NCBI GenBank assembly: GCA_016182795.1
Contig: JACPFW010000015.1
Location: 186,001 to 250,000 of the forward strand
Reading direction: 5' to 3'
Origin: Gemmatimonadota bacterium
GTDB taxonomy: Bacteria; Gemmatimonadota; Gemmatimonadetes; Gemmatimonadales; Gemmatimonadaceae
DNA: 64,000 nt
Shown here: positions 33,537 to 50,196 of the stretch, one piece after another
How positions within the stretch are numbered: the stretch's first letter is position 1
Layout of the letters: every line of letters starts with the position of its first letter
The notes under the pieces: model-generated
Database searches by the model: none
Seen by the model: only the letters and a program-made list of their open reading frames with translations
Told to the model about the DNA's origin: nothing
Position numbers and translations under genes: made by a program

Positions 33537-34601
33537 TTGGGCACATCTGAAGCGCCACGCCGCTTCGGCCTGGCGCTCGCGGGCGTAGCGACGGCGGCGC
33601 TCCTCGTCTGGCTGGCGGGGCGCGTCGCCGACCTGCTTCTGCTGCTCTTTCTCGCCGTCCTGCTCGCCGTCTACCTCGGCGCCACCACCGACTACCTGTT
33701 GGCCCGCACGCGCCTGCCGCGCGCCGCCGCCTTTGCGGCGTCGATCGTTGGCACCGTGCTCGCCGTCATCGCCATCGGCTCCATGCTGGTGGGACCGGTG
33801 GTCCAGCAGACGCGCGAACTCTTCAGCGTGCTGCCACGGTACGTCCCAATGTGGGAGGCTCAGCTCGAAGGGCTGCTGCGCGGCATTCCCGGCGTGGCCG
33901 ATATGGTGCGTCCCGGCGAACACCAGCTGGTCCAGCTCGCGCTCGAGGAAGTGCGCGGGTTCGTGGGCGACGTGGTGCCGCGCGTCTTCAGCGTGCTGCA
34001 CGGCTTTATCAACCTGGTGTCGGTGCTCATCATGGCGCTCTACCTGTCGCTGCGCCCCGACATCTATCGCGACCTGTTCATCTCGCTCATTCCGCCGCGG
34101 TATCGCGAGGCGGCGCGCGATGTCATTCAGAGCACCACGCTGGCGCTGCGCGCGTGGACCTTCGCCCAGCTCCTCGCGATGTTCGTGCTCGGCGCGCTCA
34201 CCGCGGCCGGCTTGTGGCTGCTCGGCGTCCCGTACTGGCTGGCCTTCGGCATTTTCACCGGCGTTGTGGCGCTCGTGCCGTTCTTCGGCACGCTCATTTC
34301 GTCGCTCCTCCCGGCGCTCTTCGTGCTTGCCGACGGCGACGGCCTGCGCGCCCTGCTCGTGGTGGCGTTCGGCTTCGTCATTCACTTCGTCGAGAACAAC
34401 CTCGTCAATCCGCTCATCATGCATAAGCACGCCAGCCTGCCGCCCGTGCTGACCATCATGAGCGTGCTCATCTGCAGCAAGCTGCTCGGGCCGCTCGGCC
34501 TGCTGGTGGCCGTCCCCGGGCTCGCCGTGCTGCTCGTGGTGGTGCGCAAGCTGCTGGTCGAGCGCGGCTACGGCGACACCACGCCCACACCGGCACCGTA
34601 G
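33537..34601 (+). CDS. AI-2E family transporter
   Basis: A 354-residue membrane protein with eight or so transmembrane segments (two near 10-60, one near 70-95, then 155-180, 210-260, 265-300, 305-340). The segment FGIFTGVVALVPFFGTLISS and the conserved VENNLVNPLIMHK identify the AI-2E/PerM family; some members export autoinducer-2, others are Na+/H+ antiporters. The start is TTG, adjacent to the TAG of pspA, implying coupling. A membrane-stress link to PspA is plausible but not shown. Confidence 0.85.
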   Translation: MGTSEAPRRFGLALAGVATAALLVWLAGRVADLLLLLFLAVLLAVYLGATTDYLLARTRLPRAAAFAASIVGTVLAVIAIGSMLVGPVVQQTRELFSVLPRYVPMWEAQLEGLLRGIPGVADMVRPGEHQLVQLALEEVRGFVGDVVPRVFSVLHGFINLVSVLIMALYLSLRPDIYRDLFISLIPPRYREAARDVIQSTTLALRAWTFAQLLAMFVLGALTAAGLWLLGVPYWLAFGIFTGVVALVPFFGTLISSLLPALFVLADGDGLRALLVVAFGFVIHFVENNLVNPLIMHKHASLPPVLTIMSVLICSKLLGPLGLLVAVPGLAVLLVVVRKLLVERGYGDTTPTPAP

Positions 34602-34703
34602 GTCACGGGCCAGCGCGCACTTTCGCACCCCGCCGCGCGCATTTGGTGACGCACGACGATCGATGACCCCGCACACTCGGCGCGTCCCTACCGGAGCGCG
34701 CCC

Positions 34704-35615
34704 GTGCCTGACGTCGTGGTGTCCTTCAGCAACATTCGCAAGTCGTACGGCAGCGCGTTCACCGGCTGGGGCGGCGGCGTGGTGGCGCTCGATGGCGTCA
34801 GCGGCGACGTCGAAGACGGCGAGATTGTCGGCGTCGCCGGCCCCGCTGGCGCGGGCAAGAGCACGCTGCTGCGCGTCGCCGCCGGCATGCTGCGCGCCGA
34901 CTCGGGCGCGGTCCGTTGGCGCGGCGCCGACGACTGTCCGCCGCACTTCGCGGCGTTCGTCCCCTCACACGCGGTGCTGCACGACTTTGTCACCGTGCGC
35001 GAAGCGCTGCGATTCGTTGCCGCGCAGCGCGAGCTCGAAGGCGCGCGCCGCGTTGCCGTCGAAGACCTGTGGGCCGCGCGTGTTGGACTTGGGCCGCAGC
35101 TCGGCGTGCGCGTCGCCGCGCTCTCGCCGGTGGAGCGGCGCCTCGTTGGGCTCGCGGCGGCGCTGCAGGCGGGGCCGTCGCTCGTGGCCCTCGACGGCGC
35201 CCTCGACGGACTCGATCCCGCCGCCCGCCGCCAGTTCCGCCACGCCCTGCAGATTGTCGCCGCGAGCGGCATCGCCGTGCTCATAGGCGCCTCCGATCTC
35301 GGCGTGCTCGGCGGCGTCGCGCATCGCGCCGCGCTGCTGCGCGCCGGCCGCATCATCGCGTGGGTCGACCCGCGCGCCGCCGCCCCGCGCAGCGCGCTCG
35401 AACTCGCCGTCGGCGCTCCACGCGTGGCCGCCGCCCGTCTGCGCCGGCACCTCGCCGCCTCGTGCCGCCGCGACGGCGCGGTGCGGGTGCCGCTCGCCGA
35501 CCGGTCCGCCGAGGAGGTGCTCGCGCTTTGCCGAGCCGAGGGGATCCGCGTGCTCCGGTCGCGTGTGGTCACCGAGCCGCCGGGCCGGTGGACGGTACCC
35601 CCGGCGTCCGGCTAG
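34704..35615 (+). CDS. ABC-type ATPase with degenerate catalytic motifs
   Basis: A 303-residue protein with an ABC ATPase core. Walker A is intact (GPAGAGKST, about 53-61). The signature region reads ALSPVERRLVG, not LSGGQ. Walker B ends LVALDGALDGLD: the catalytic Glu after the Asp is replaced by Gly. The usual switch His is also not evident (IGASDLG). Residues 230-303 are a basic C-terminal extension. No permease gene is adjacent; cysS follows 8 bases later. It may bind ATP without normal hydrolysis. The start is GTG at 34704, with GGAG 8 bases before. Confidence 0.65.
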   Translation: MPDVVVSFSNIRKSYGSAFTGWGGGVVALDGVSGDVEDGEIVGVAGPAGAGKSTLLRVAAGMLRADSGAVRWRGADDCPPHFAAFVPSHAVLHDFVTVREALRFVAAQRELEGARRVAVEDLWAARVGLGPQLGVRVAALSPVERRLVGLAAALQAGPSLVALDGALDGLDPAARRQFRHALQIVAASGIAVLIGASDLGVLGGVAHRAALLRAGRIIAWVDPRAAAPRSALELAVGAPRVAAARLRRHLAASCRRDGAVRVPLADRSAEEVLALCRAEGIRVLRSRVVTEPPGRWTVPPASG

Positions 35616-35623
35616 CTTTCGGC

Positions 35624-37036
35624 ATGCCCGAGTTCCGCCTTTACAACTCGATGACGCGAGCCGTCGAGCCGTTCGCCCCGGCCGACGGCGAAACCGTGCG
35701 CATGTATGCCTGCGGTCCGACCGTCTACAATTCCGCGCACCTCGGGAACTTCCGCACGTTCCTGATGGCCGACCTGATGCGCCGCGCGCTCCGGCACGCC
35801 GGCTTCAAGGTCAAGCAGGTGATGAACCTGACGGACGTCGACGACAAGATCATCCGGCGCGCCACCGAGCAGAAGAAGACCGTGCGCGACGTCACGGAGC
35901 CCGTGATCGCGATGTTCAACGCCGATCGCGACTACCTGCGCATCGAGCCGGCGGAGCATTACCCGCGCGCCACCGATTTCATCACCGAGATGGTTGATCT
36001 GGTGCGGCGGCTCGAGCAGAAGGGGATCGCGTACCAGGCCGACGACAAGACGGTCTACTTTGCGATCGACAAGTTCGCCGACTACGGGCGCCTCTCGCGC
36101 CTCGACACGCGCGAACTCAAGACCGGCGCGCGCGTGGCGCAGGACGACTACGCCAAGGAGAACGCCCAGGACTTTGCGCTGTGGAAGTCGGCAACGCCCG
36201 ACGATGAAGCGTGCGGCGCGGCGTGGGATTCGCCGTGGGGGCGCGGTCGCCCCGGCTGGCATCTCGAATGCTCGGCGATGGCCATGAGCCTGCTTGGCGA
36301 GACGATCGACATCCACACCGGCGGCATCGACCTGCAGTTTCCGCACCACGAGGACGAGATCGCGCAGAGCGAAGCGGCCACCGGCAAGCCGTTCGCGCGC
36401 TTCTGGTGCCACGGCGAGTTCCTGCTCACCGACGGCAGCAAGATGGCCAAGCGCGTGGGCAACGTGGCGACGGTGCAGGACCTGCGCGCGCAGCAGGTGA
36501 GCGCGGCGGCGGTGCGGCACTTGATGTTCTCGACGCACTACCGCAAACAGCTCAACCTCTCTGGCGCGGCGCTCGAGGCGAGCATGGAAGCGGTGCGGCG
36601 CGTGGGCGACTTCGCCGAGCGGCTTGCGTCGGCCACGGGCGGCACGGCCAAGCTCGCCGAGGTGGCGGAAACGTTCCGCGCCGAGTTCGACGATGCGTTG
36701 CGCGACGATCTCAATGCGCCGCGGGCGCAGGCCGCGCTGTTCGTGTTCATTAATCACGCCAACGCCGAACTCGACAAGCGTGGCAGTGATGCCGCCGGGC
36801 TCGCCGCGGCGCGCGAGGCATTTGCCCGTGCCGACGCGGTGCTCGACATCGTGCCCGACAAGGAAGGCGTGGATGCGTCGCTGGCCGCGTGGGTCGAGCA
36901 GCAGATCGAGGCGCGCAAGGCGGCGCGCGGTCGGCGGGATTTTGCGGCGGCCGACCAGATCCGCAAGTCGTTAGAAGAAAAGGGGATAGTGGTCGAGGAC
37001 ACCCCTCAGGGCGCGCGCTGGAAGAAGGTGCGCTGA
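35624..37036 (+). CDS. cysS: Cysteinyl-tRNA synthetase
   Basis: A 470-residue class I synthetase. The HIGH-like motif is AHLGNFRTF (about 39-47), zinc ligands Cys in MYACGPTVYN, Cys in ECSAMAMSLL and a His pair in FPHHEDE, and the KMSKS motif is SKMAKRVGN. The anticodon-binding and C-terminal domains are of normal length. It joins cysteine to tRNA-Cys. The ATG at 35624 is followed directly by MPEFRLYNSMTR, a normal N-terminus. It ends 98 bases before the tRNA cluster with a promoter in between. Confidence 0.97.
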   Translation: MPEFRLYNSMTRAVEPFAPADGETVRMYACGPTVYNSAHLGNFRTFLMADLMRRALRHAGFKVKQVMNLTDVDDKIIRRATEQKKTVRDVTEPVIAMFNADRDYLRIEPAEHYPRATDFITEMVDLVRRLEQKGIAYQADDKTVYFAIDKFADYGRLSRLDTRELKTGARVAQDDYAKENAQDFALWKSATPDDEACGAAWDSPWGRGRPGWHLECSAMAMSLLGETIDIHTGGIDLQFPHHEDEIAQSEAATGKPFARFWCHGEFLLTDGSKMAKRVGNVATVQDLRAQQVSAAAVRHLMFSTHYRKQLNLSGAALEASMEAVRRVGDFAERLASATGGTAKLAEVAETFRAEFDDALRDDLNAPRAQAALFVFINHANAELDKRGSDAAGLAAAREAFARADAVLDIVPDKEGVDASLAAWVEQQIEARKAARGRRDFAAADQIRKSLEEKGIVVEDTPQGARWKKVR

Positions 37037-37076
37037 GGCGTTGGTGTGGTGTCGTAAAGCCAACAATTGCAACGGC

Positions 37077-37105
37077 TTGACACTTGCATAGTTGGCAAGT
37101 ATTCT
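37077..37105 (+). promoter_or_regulatory. Strong promoter of the tRNA-ribosomal cluster
   Basis: TTGACA at 37077-37082 and TATTCT at 37100-37105 are separated by 17 bases, a near-consensus sigma-70 promoter 29 bases before tRNA-Thr(TGT). It probably drives the tRNA genes and reads through into rpmG-secE-nusG. Confidence 0.8.
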
Positions 37106-37133
37106 ACAAGTCTCGCAAAAATCACGGCCAGTC

Positions 37134-37206
37134 GCTGACGTAGCTCAACTGGCAGAGCACTTGATTTGTAATCAAGCGGTTGCGAGTTCGACTCTCGCCG
37201 TCAGCT
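37134..37206 (+). tRNA. tRNA-Thr(TGT)
   Basis: A 73-base tRNA. The acceptor stem GCTGACG pairs with CGTCAGC, the anticodon stem CTTGA/TCAAG encloses TTTGTAA with anticodon TGT, and the T loop is TTCGACT. The 3' CCA is not encoded. First of four tRNAs. Confidence 0.96.
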
Positions 37207-37253
37207 CTGATGGGCTCGCGTAGGGGACGGGGAGGGGGTAGGGAAACTACGAA

Positions 37254-37336
37254 GGTGGGGTACCCAAGTGGCCAACGGGAGCAGACTGTAAATCTGCCGG
37301 CGTATGCCTTCGAAGGTTCGAATCCTTCCCCCACCA
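37254..37336 (+). tRNA. tRNA-Tyr(GTA)
   Basis: An 83-base tRNA with a long variable arm as expected for tRNA-Tyr. Acceptor stem GGTGGGG pairs with CCCCACC, anticodon stem GCAGA/TCTGC with loop CTGTAAA, anticodon GTA. CCA is not encoded. Confidence 0.96.
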
Positions 37337-37396
37337 CTCGGCAAGGCGGCGGAAGTAGAAGATAAGAAGTTGAGGTAAGAGCTGGTCGTTCAACTC

Positions 37397-37469
37397 GCGG
37401 GAGTAGCTCAGCTGGTAGAGCGCAAGCCTTCCAAGCTTGATGTCGCGGGTTCGAGCCCCGTCTCCCGCT
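37397..37469 (+). tRNA. tRNA-Gly(TCC)
   Basis: A 73-base tRNA. The acceptor stem GCGGGAG pairs with CTCCCGC, the anticodon stem CAAGC/GCTTG encloses CTTCCAA with anticodon TCC, and the T loop is TTCGAGC. CCA is not encoded. Confidence 0.96.
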
Positions 37470-37515
37470 CTAGAGGCAGAGAGACAGTAGAGAAGAAGCA
37501 GAAAAAAAGCAGAGC

Positions 37516-37588
37516 GCTGGCGTAGCTCAGTCGGTAGAGCACACCCTTGGTAAGGGTGAGGTCATCGGTTCAATCCCGATCGCCAGCT
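37516..37588 (+). tRNA. tRNA-Thr(GGT)
   Basis: A 73-base tRNA. The acceptor stem GCTGGCG pairs with CGCCAGC, the anticodon stem CACCC/GGGTG encloses TTGGTAA with anticodon GGT, and the T loop is TTCAATC. CCA is not encoded. It lies 108 bases before rpmG; tuf, present here in E. coli, is missing. Confidence 0.96.
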
Positions 37589-37696
37589 CTGGGTAGGTGA
37601 ATGGCAGGTGCAGGGCAGGACACACATGGCACTGAGTGCCACGGGGGCGGTCAACCGTGAACCGCCAATACGAGCTGGACCCAAGAGGTATCTGAC

Positions 37697-37849
37697 ATGC
37701 CCCGCGACAAGATCATTCTCGCGTGCAACGACTGCAAGAACCGCAACTACTTCACCACCAAGAACAAGCGCCTGCACCCGGAGCGCGTCGAGTGGAAGAA
37801 GTACTGCCCGCGTTGCAACAAGCACGTGGTGCATAAGGAGACGAAGTAG
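37697..37849 (+). CDS. rpmG: 50S ribosomal protein L33
   Basis: A 50-residue L33 of the zinc-binding (C+) type, with Cys pairs CNDC (10, 13) and CPRC (37, 40). It is basic and binds 23S rRNA near the E site. GAGG eight bases ahead of the ATG supports the start. It lies between tRNA-Thr(GGT) and secE, one base before the secE ATG. Too short for many gene finders, but the frame and family match are clear. Confidence 0.95.
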   Translation: MPRDKIILACNDCKNRNYFTTKNKRLHPERVEWKKYCPRCNKHVVHKETK

Positions 37850-37850
37850 C

Positions 37851-38072
37851 ATGGCCGTCGAGGTGGTGCCGCAGCAGGGCGTCGTCCAGAAGACGGTCGC
37901 GTTCTACCATGACGTGATGGCCGAGCTGAAGCGGGTGACCTGGCCGGATATGCCGCAGGTGCGCCAGCTCTCGGTCGGCGTTGTTCTGCTTTCGGTGTTC
38001 ATCGGGGGCGTCATTGCGCTGATGGACGTGGTGCTCCAGCAGTTGCTGGTGCGCCTCCCCTCGGCGTTTTAG
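37851..38072 (+). CDS. secE: Protein translocase subunit SecE
   Basis: A 73-residue SecE: an amphipathic helix with the family motif ELKRVTWPD (about 24-32), then one transmembrane segment (about 42-66: LSVGVVLLSVFIGGVIALMD). It joins SecY and SecG in the inner-membrane translocon. The order rpmG-secE-nusG is typical. The AAGGAG ten bases before the ATG lies inside rpmG. nusG starts 9 bases downstream. Confidence 0.95.
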   Translation: MAVEVVPQQGVVQKTVAFYHDVMAELKRVTWPDMPQVRQLSVGVVLLSVFIGGVIALMDVVLQQLLVRLPSAF

Positions 38073-38080
38073 GAGCTTTC

Positions 38081-38623
38081 GTGGCGCACCGGTTTTACGC
38101 GATCCAGACGACCTCTGGGCACGAGAACAAGGTTCGGAACCTGATCCAGCGGAAGATCGACGCGGATCCGGTGCCGGCCGACGCGCGCGCCATCCGGCAG
38201 GCGCTGGTGCCGACGCAGGAAGTTGTCGAGATCAAGAACGGCAAGAAGGTCACGGTCGAGCGCAAGGTGTACCCCGGCTACGTGCTGGTCGAGATGGTGG
38301 CAGGCGAGGACACGCTGCACACCATCGGCAGCATCCAGGGCGTCATCAAGTTCGTCGGCAAGGACCGCGACCCGCAGCCGCTGCGCGATGACGAAGTGCG
38401 CCGCCTCCTCGGCATTGCCGACGAGGCGGAGGAAGCGCCGCCCAAGGAGGAGATCCCGTTCCTCGTCGGGCAGGCGGTGGCCATCACCGATGGTCCGTTC
38501 ACGGACTTCAACGGTGTGGTCGAGGAAGTGATGCCCGACAAGGGCAAGGTGCGGGTGTCGGTGTCGCTGTTCGGACGCCCGACGTCCGTGGAGCTGGATT
38601 ACCTGCAGTTGCGGGCGCACTAG
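38081..38623 (+). CDS. nusG: Transcription termination/antitermination factor NusG
   Basis: A 180-residue NusG with the NGN domain (RFYAIQTTSGHENKVRN near the start, VYPGYVLVEM) and a C-terminal KOW domain (about 125-180: GQAVAITDGPFTDFNGVV, SLFGRPTSVELD). It binds RNA polymerase and couples it to ribosome or Rho. The start is GTG at 38081 with AGGAG 6 bases before. Followed by a 240-base gap with a type A repeat before rplK. Confidence 0.96.
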   Translation: MAHRFYAIQTTSGHENKVRNLIQRKIDADPVPADARAIRQALVPTQEVVEIKNGKKVTVERKVYPGYVLVEMVAGEDTLHTIGSIQGVIKFVGKDRDPQPLRDDEVRRLLGIADEAEEAPPKEEIPFLVGQAVAITDGPFTDFNGVVEEVMPDKGKVRVSVSLFGRPTSVELDYLQLRAH

Positions 38624-38863
38624 GCGGAGCGCCCACGGGGCCACGGTTCCTCAACCGTGGTCACCGCGAAGCCGCCGAAGAGATGGCAGAAGGCTGATGG
38701 CTGATGGCGGATTTCCGCCATCGGCCGTCCGACGTCTGCCATCACTGTTTTCCCTCGCGCGAAGGCTGCGGTACTCGCGCACGAGGCCCACCACACCCTC
38801 GCTAATCACACCGTGGGAGTCGGCGGGGCGATTGGCGCCCTGCCCGAACGTCAGAGGAGCACC
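38624..38863 (+). repeat. nusG-rplK gap with type A repeat
   Basis: The gap starts with a small hairpin CCACGGTTCCTCAACCGTGG (38635-38654), possibly a terminator without T run, then GGCTGATGGCTGATGGCGGA (38690-38709) against TCCGCCATCGGCC and GTCTGCCATCAC. The segment from 38770 to 38860 would contain the rplK promoter; I see no consensus box. GAGGAG lies just before rplK. Confidence 0.55.
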
Positions 38864-39286
38864 ATGGCAAAAAAGGTCACCGGATTCGTCAAACTGCAGA
38901 TTCCTGCAGGCAAGGCGAACCCGGCCCCGCCGGTCGGCACCGCGCTCGGCCCGCAGGGAATCAACATCATGGCATTCTGCAAAGAGTTCAACGCTCGGAC
39001 GCAGGGCCAGGACACGATTCTCCCGGTCGAGATCACGATTTACGCCGACAAGTCCTTCACCTTCATTCTGAAGACGCCGCCCGCGGCGATCCTCATCATG
39101 AAGGAACTGGGACTGGACAAGGGGTCGGGTCAGCCCAACCGCAACAAGGTCGGCGCCATCAGCAAGGCGCAGATCAAGAAGATCGCCGAGCTCAAGATGC
39201 CTGACCTCAACTGCGACTCGATCGAGTCGGCGATGGCGATGGTTGCCGGCGCCGCGCGCTCGATGGGCGTGGAGGTAAAGGACTGA
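38864..39286 (+). CDS. rplK: 50S ribosomal protein L11
   Basis: A 140-residue L11 with its N-terminal factor-interacting domain ([18 protein letters not shown]) and the C-terminal rRNA-binding domain ([20 protein letters not shown]). It sits at the GTPase-associated centre of the large subunit. GAGGAG precedes the ATG. Its stop overlaps the rplA start (TGATG), so L11 and L1 are coupled, as in many bacteria. Confidence 0.97.
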   Translation: MAKKVTGFVKLQIPAGKANPAPPVGTALGPQGINIMAFCKEFNARTQGQDTILPVEITIYADKSFTFILKTPPAAILIMKELGLDKGSGQPNRNKVGAISKAQIKKIAELKMPDLNCDSIESAMAMVAGAARSMGVEVKD

Positions 39287-39978
39287 TGCCCGGTATCCAT
39301 GGCAAGAAATACCGCGCCGCCGCGGACAAGCGCGTCATTGAAAAGGCGTACGCGTCCAAGCAGGCGCTGGAGCTCGTGAAGACGGGCGCCTACGCGAAGT
39401 TCGACGAGACGGTTGAGGTGGTGGTACGCCTCGGCGTCGATCCGCGGCACGCCGATCAGGTCGTGCGCGGCACTGTCGTGCTCCCCGCGGGCACCGGCGC
39501 CACCGTGCGCGTGCTCGTGATCGCCGTCGGCGACAAGGCGAAGGAAGCCGAGGCGGCCGGCGCCGATTTCGTCGGCACCGAGTATATCGCGAAGATCAAG
39601 GAAGGCTGGACCGATTTCGACGTCATGATCGCCACCCCGGACCAGATGGGCCAGGTCGGCCAGCTGGGTCGCGTGCTCGGCCCCCGCGGGCTGATGCCGA
39701 ACCCCAAGGCGGGCACCGTGACGATGAACGTCGGTCAGGCCGTGAAGGAAACGAAGGCGGGCAAGATCGAGTTCCGCGTCGACAAGGGCGGCAATGTGCA
39801 CGCCAAGATCGGCAAGGTCTCGTTCGGGCTCGATGCCCTCGAGACGAACTTCACCGCGTTCATGGACCAGATCGTCCGGTCCAAGCCGGCCGCAGCCAAG
39901 GGCGTGTACATCCGGAACCTCTCGGTCTCGTCGACGATGGGCCCGGGGGTGAAGGTCGACACCACCCCGTACCGGTAA
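39286..39978 (+). CDS. rplA: 50S ribosomal protein L1
   Basis: A 230-residue L1, the mobile stalk protein. The conserved [20 protein letters not shown] lies at about 123-142 and [20 protein letters not shown] at about 157-176. In several bacteria L1 represses its own operon by binding the mRNA leader; a matching site is not obvious here. Coupled to rplK; GGAGG lies within the rplK end. Confidence 0.97.
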   Translation: MPGIHGKKYRAAADKRVIEKAYASKQALELVKTGAYAKFDETVEVVVRLGVDPRHADQVVRGTVVLPAGTGATVRVLVIAVGDKAKEAEAAGADFVGTEYIAKIKEGWTDFDVMIATPDQMGQVGQLGRVLGPRGLMPNPKAGTVTMNVGQAVKETKAGKIEFRVDKGGNVHAKIGKVSFGLDALETNFTAFMDQIVRSKPAAAKGVYIRNLSVSSTMGPGVKVDTTPYR

Positions 39979-39984
39979 CGAGCC

Positions 39985-40473
39985 ATGAATCGCACAGACA
40001 AAGAAAAGCTCGTGGCCGAGCTCAGCGCCAAGATCAAGGGCGCGAACGCGCTGTACTACACCGACTTCACCGGCCTCAACGTGAAGCGGATGACGGACCT
40101 CCGCCGCAAGCTGCGCAAGGCGGGTGTGGAGTACGTGGTGATCAAGAACTCGCTGGCCATCCGCGCGGTGAACGAGTGCGGGCTGGTGGGGCAGCCGATC
40201 AAGGGCCCGACGGGCGTCGTGGTGGCGAAGGATGCCATCGCCGCGGCCAAGGTCCTGACCGACTTCGCCAAGGCCAACGACCAGCGCCCGACGGTGAAGG
40301 GCGGGGTGTATGAAGGCGCGGTGATCGACCAGGCGATGGTGAGCAAGCTCGCCACGATGCCGACCCGCGATGAGGCGCTCAGCATGTTCGCTGGCTACCT
40401 CAACAGTCTCTTGATGACGTTCGCGCTCTCCCTCGAGGCGCGGAAGACCCAGCTCGAAGGCAGCAGCAACTGA
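39985..40473 (+). CDS. rplJ: 50S ribosomal protein L10
   Basis: A 162-residue L10, the base of the L7/L12 stalk. The N-terminal domain has YTDFTGLNVKRMTDLRRKLR (about 27-46) and KNSLAIRAVN; the C-terminal helix that carries L7/L12 dimers is SMFAGYLNSLLMTFALSLEA. Starts 6 bases after rplA. A 66-base gap separates it from rplL. Confidence 0.97.
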   Translation: MNRTDKEKLVAELSAKIKGANALYYTDFTGLNVKRMTDLRRKLRKAGVEYVVIKNSLAIRAVNECGLVGQPIKGPTGVVVAKDAIAAAKVLTDFAKANDQRPTVKGGVYEGAVIDQAMVSKLATMPTRDEALSMFAGYLNSLLMTFALSLEARKTQLEGSSN

Positions 40474-40539
40474 TTCCCCAGGCGTCCGCCTGATCCACAA
40501 CGCCCCAGGACTCCTGGGAGACACACGGAGAACGAAACC

Positions 40540-40926
40540 ATGGCTACCACGACCCTGAGCAACGACGAAATCCTCGACGCGATCGGCAACAAGTCGGTCA
40601 TCGAGCTCGTCGAGCTCATCGATGCGTTCAAGACGAAGTTCAATGTCACCATCGCCGCTGTCGCGGCGGGCGCCCCGGCGGGCGGCGGCGCGGCTGCGGC
40701 CGCTGTCGAAGAGCAGACCGAGTTCACGGTCACGCTGAAGGGCGCCGGCGCGAAGAAGATTCAGGTCATCAAGGTCATCCGCGAAATCACCGGGCTCGGG
40801 CTGAAGGAAGCCAAGGACCTGGTCGACGGCGCGCCGCAGACCGTGAAGGCCGGCGTCTCGAAGGACGAGGCCGCCCAGCTGAAGGCCAAGCTCGAGGCCG
40901 AAGGCGCCGAGATCGAAGTCAAGTAA
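40540..40926 (+). CDS. rplL: 50S ribosomal protein L7/L12
   Basis: A 128-residue stalk protein: N-terminal dimerisation helices ([20 protein letters not shown]), an Ala/Gly-rich hinge (about 46-60) and the C-terminal domain with [20 protein letters not shown] and [10 protein letters not shown] that recruits translation factors. GGAG lies 10 bases before the ATG. Followed by a hairpin and rpoB. Confidence 0.97.
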   Translation: MATTTLSNDEILDAIGNKSVIELVELIDAFKTKFNVTIAAVAAGAPAGGGAAAAAVEEQTEFTVTLKGAGAKKIQVIKVIREITGLGLKEAKDLVDGAPQTVKAGVSKDEAAQLKAKLEAEGAEIEVK

Positions 40927-40938
40927 GGCCGGGGGTTG

Positions 40939-40966
40939 CCGGCGGCGCGATATCGCGCGCCGCCGG
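40939..40966 (+). promoter_or_regulatory. Hairpin between rplL and rpoB (possible attenuator)
   Basis: A perfect 11-bp GC-rich stem, CCGGCGGCGCG (40939-40949) with CGCGCCGCCGG (40956-40966) and loop ATATCG, lies 13 bases after the rplL stop. There is no T run, so full termination is unlikely. In E. coli the same gap carries an attenuator and an RNase III site that lower rpoBC expression relative to rplL; a similar role is inferred here. Confidence 0.55.
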
Positions 40967-41120
40967 GTTCCCACCCTCAGCCCCAACGACCACCGTGATC
41001 GCACGCTTCGTCCCGCAGTACAACTGACGCGTTGCACGCCCTGACCCGCCCGCGCGGCATCTCGCCGCGCGTCCGGGCCCGGGCGGTTTTCGCCTGTCCA
41101 CCGGAACTCCCGGACCCGAC

Positions 41121-45689
<4,569 letters not shown>

Positions 45690-45692
45690 TCG

Positions 45693-50000
<4,308 letters not shown>

Positions 50001-50012
50001 AGATTCTGAAGC

Positions 50013-50045
50013 AAAAGGCCCCGCCGTGTTACGGCGGGGCCTTTT
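50013..50045 (+). terminator. Strong intrinsic terminator after rpoC
   Basis: A perfect 15-bp stem, AAAAGGCCCCGCCGT (50013-50027) and ACGGCGGGGCCTTTT (50031-50045), with loop GTT. The flanking A and T runs make it bidirectional. Type B repeat sequence begins right after it. Confidence 0.95.
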
Positions 50046-50196
50046 GCGTTGTGCAGGGTGCAGAGGCAGGGTGTGGTGCAGGGTGCAGAGGCAGGGTGTG
50101 GTGCAGGGTGCAGAGTGTATTTCCCTTCACCTACCCCTTTCCCTTCCTACACTCTGCCTCTTCCTCTGCACCACACTCTGCCTCTGCACCCTGCAC
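50046..50196. repeat. Type B hairpin repeat after rpoC
   Basis: Between the rpoC terminator and the convergent next gene, direct copies of GGGTGCAGAGGCAGGGTGTG (two and a part, 50055-50117) face the complementary CACACTCTGCCTCTGCACCC (50171-50190) and its neighbour. The loop is pyrimidine-rich (TTTCCCTTCACCTACCCC). The whole folds as a long hairpin and reads nearly the same as the copies at 18.2 and 54.4 kb. Confidence 0.75.

Noticed and set aside
37037-37133. A small gene between cysS and the tRNA cluster
   Set aside because: No frame of useful length; the space is taken by a near-consensus promoter.
38624-38863. L1- or L10-type autoregulatory leader before rplK
   Set aside because: Only a type A repeat and a short hairpin are seen; no clear mimic of the 23S rRNA binding site.
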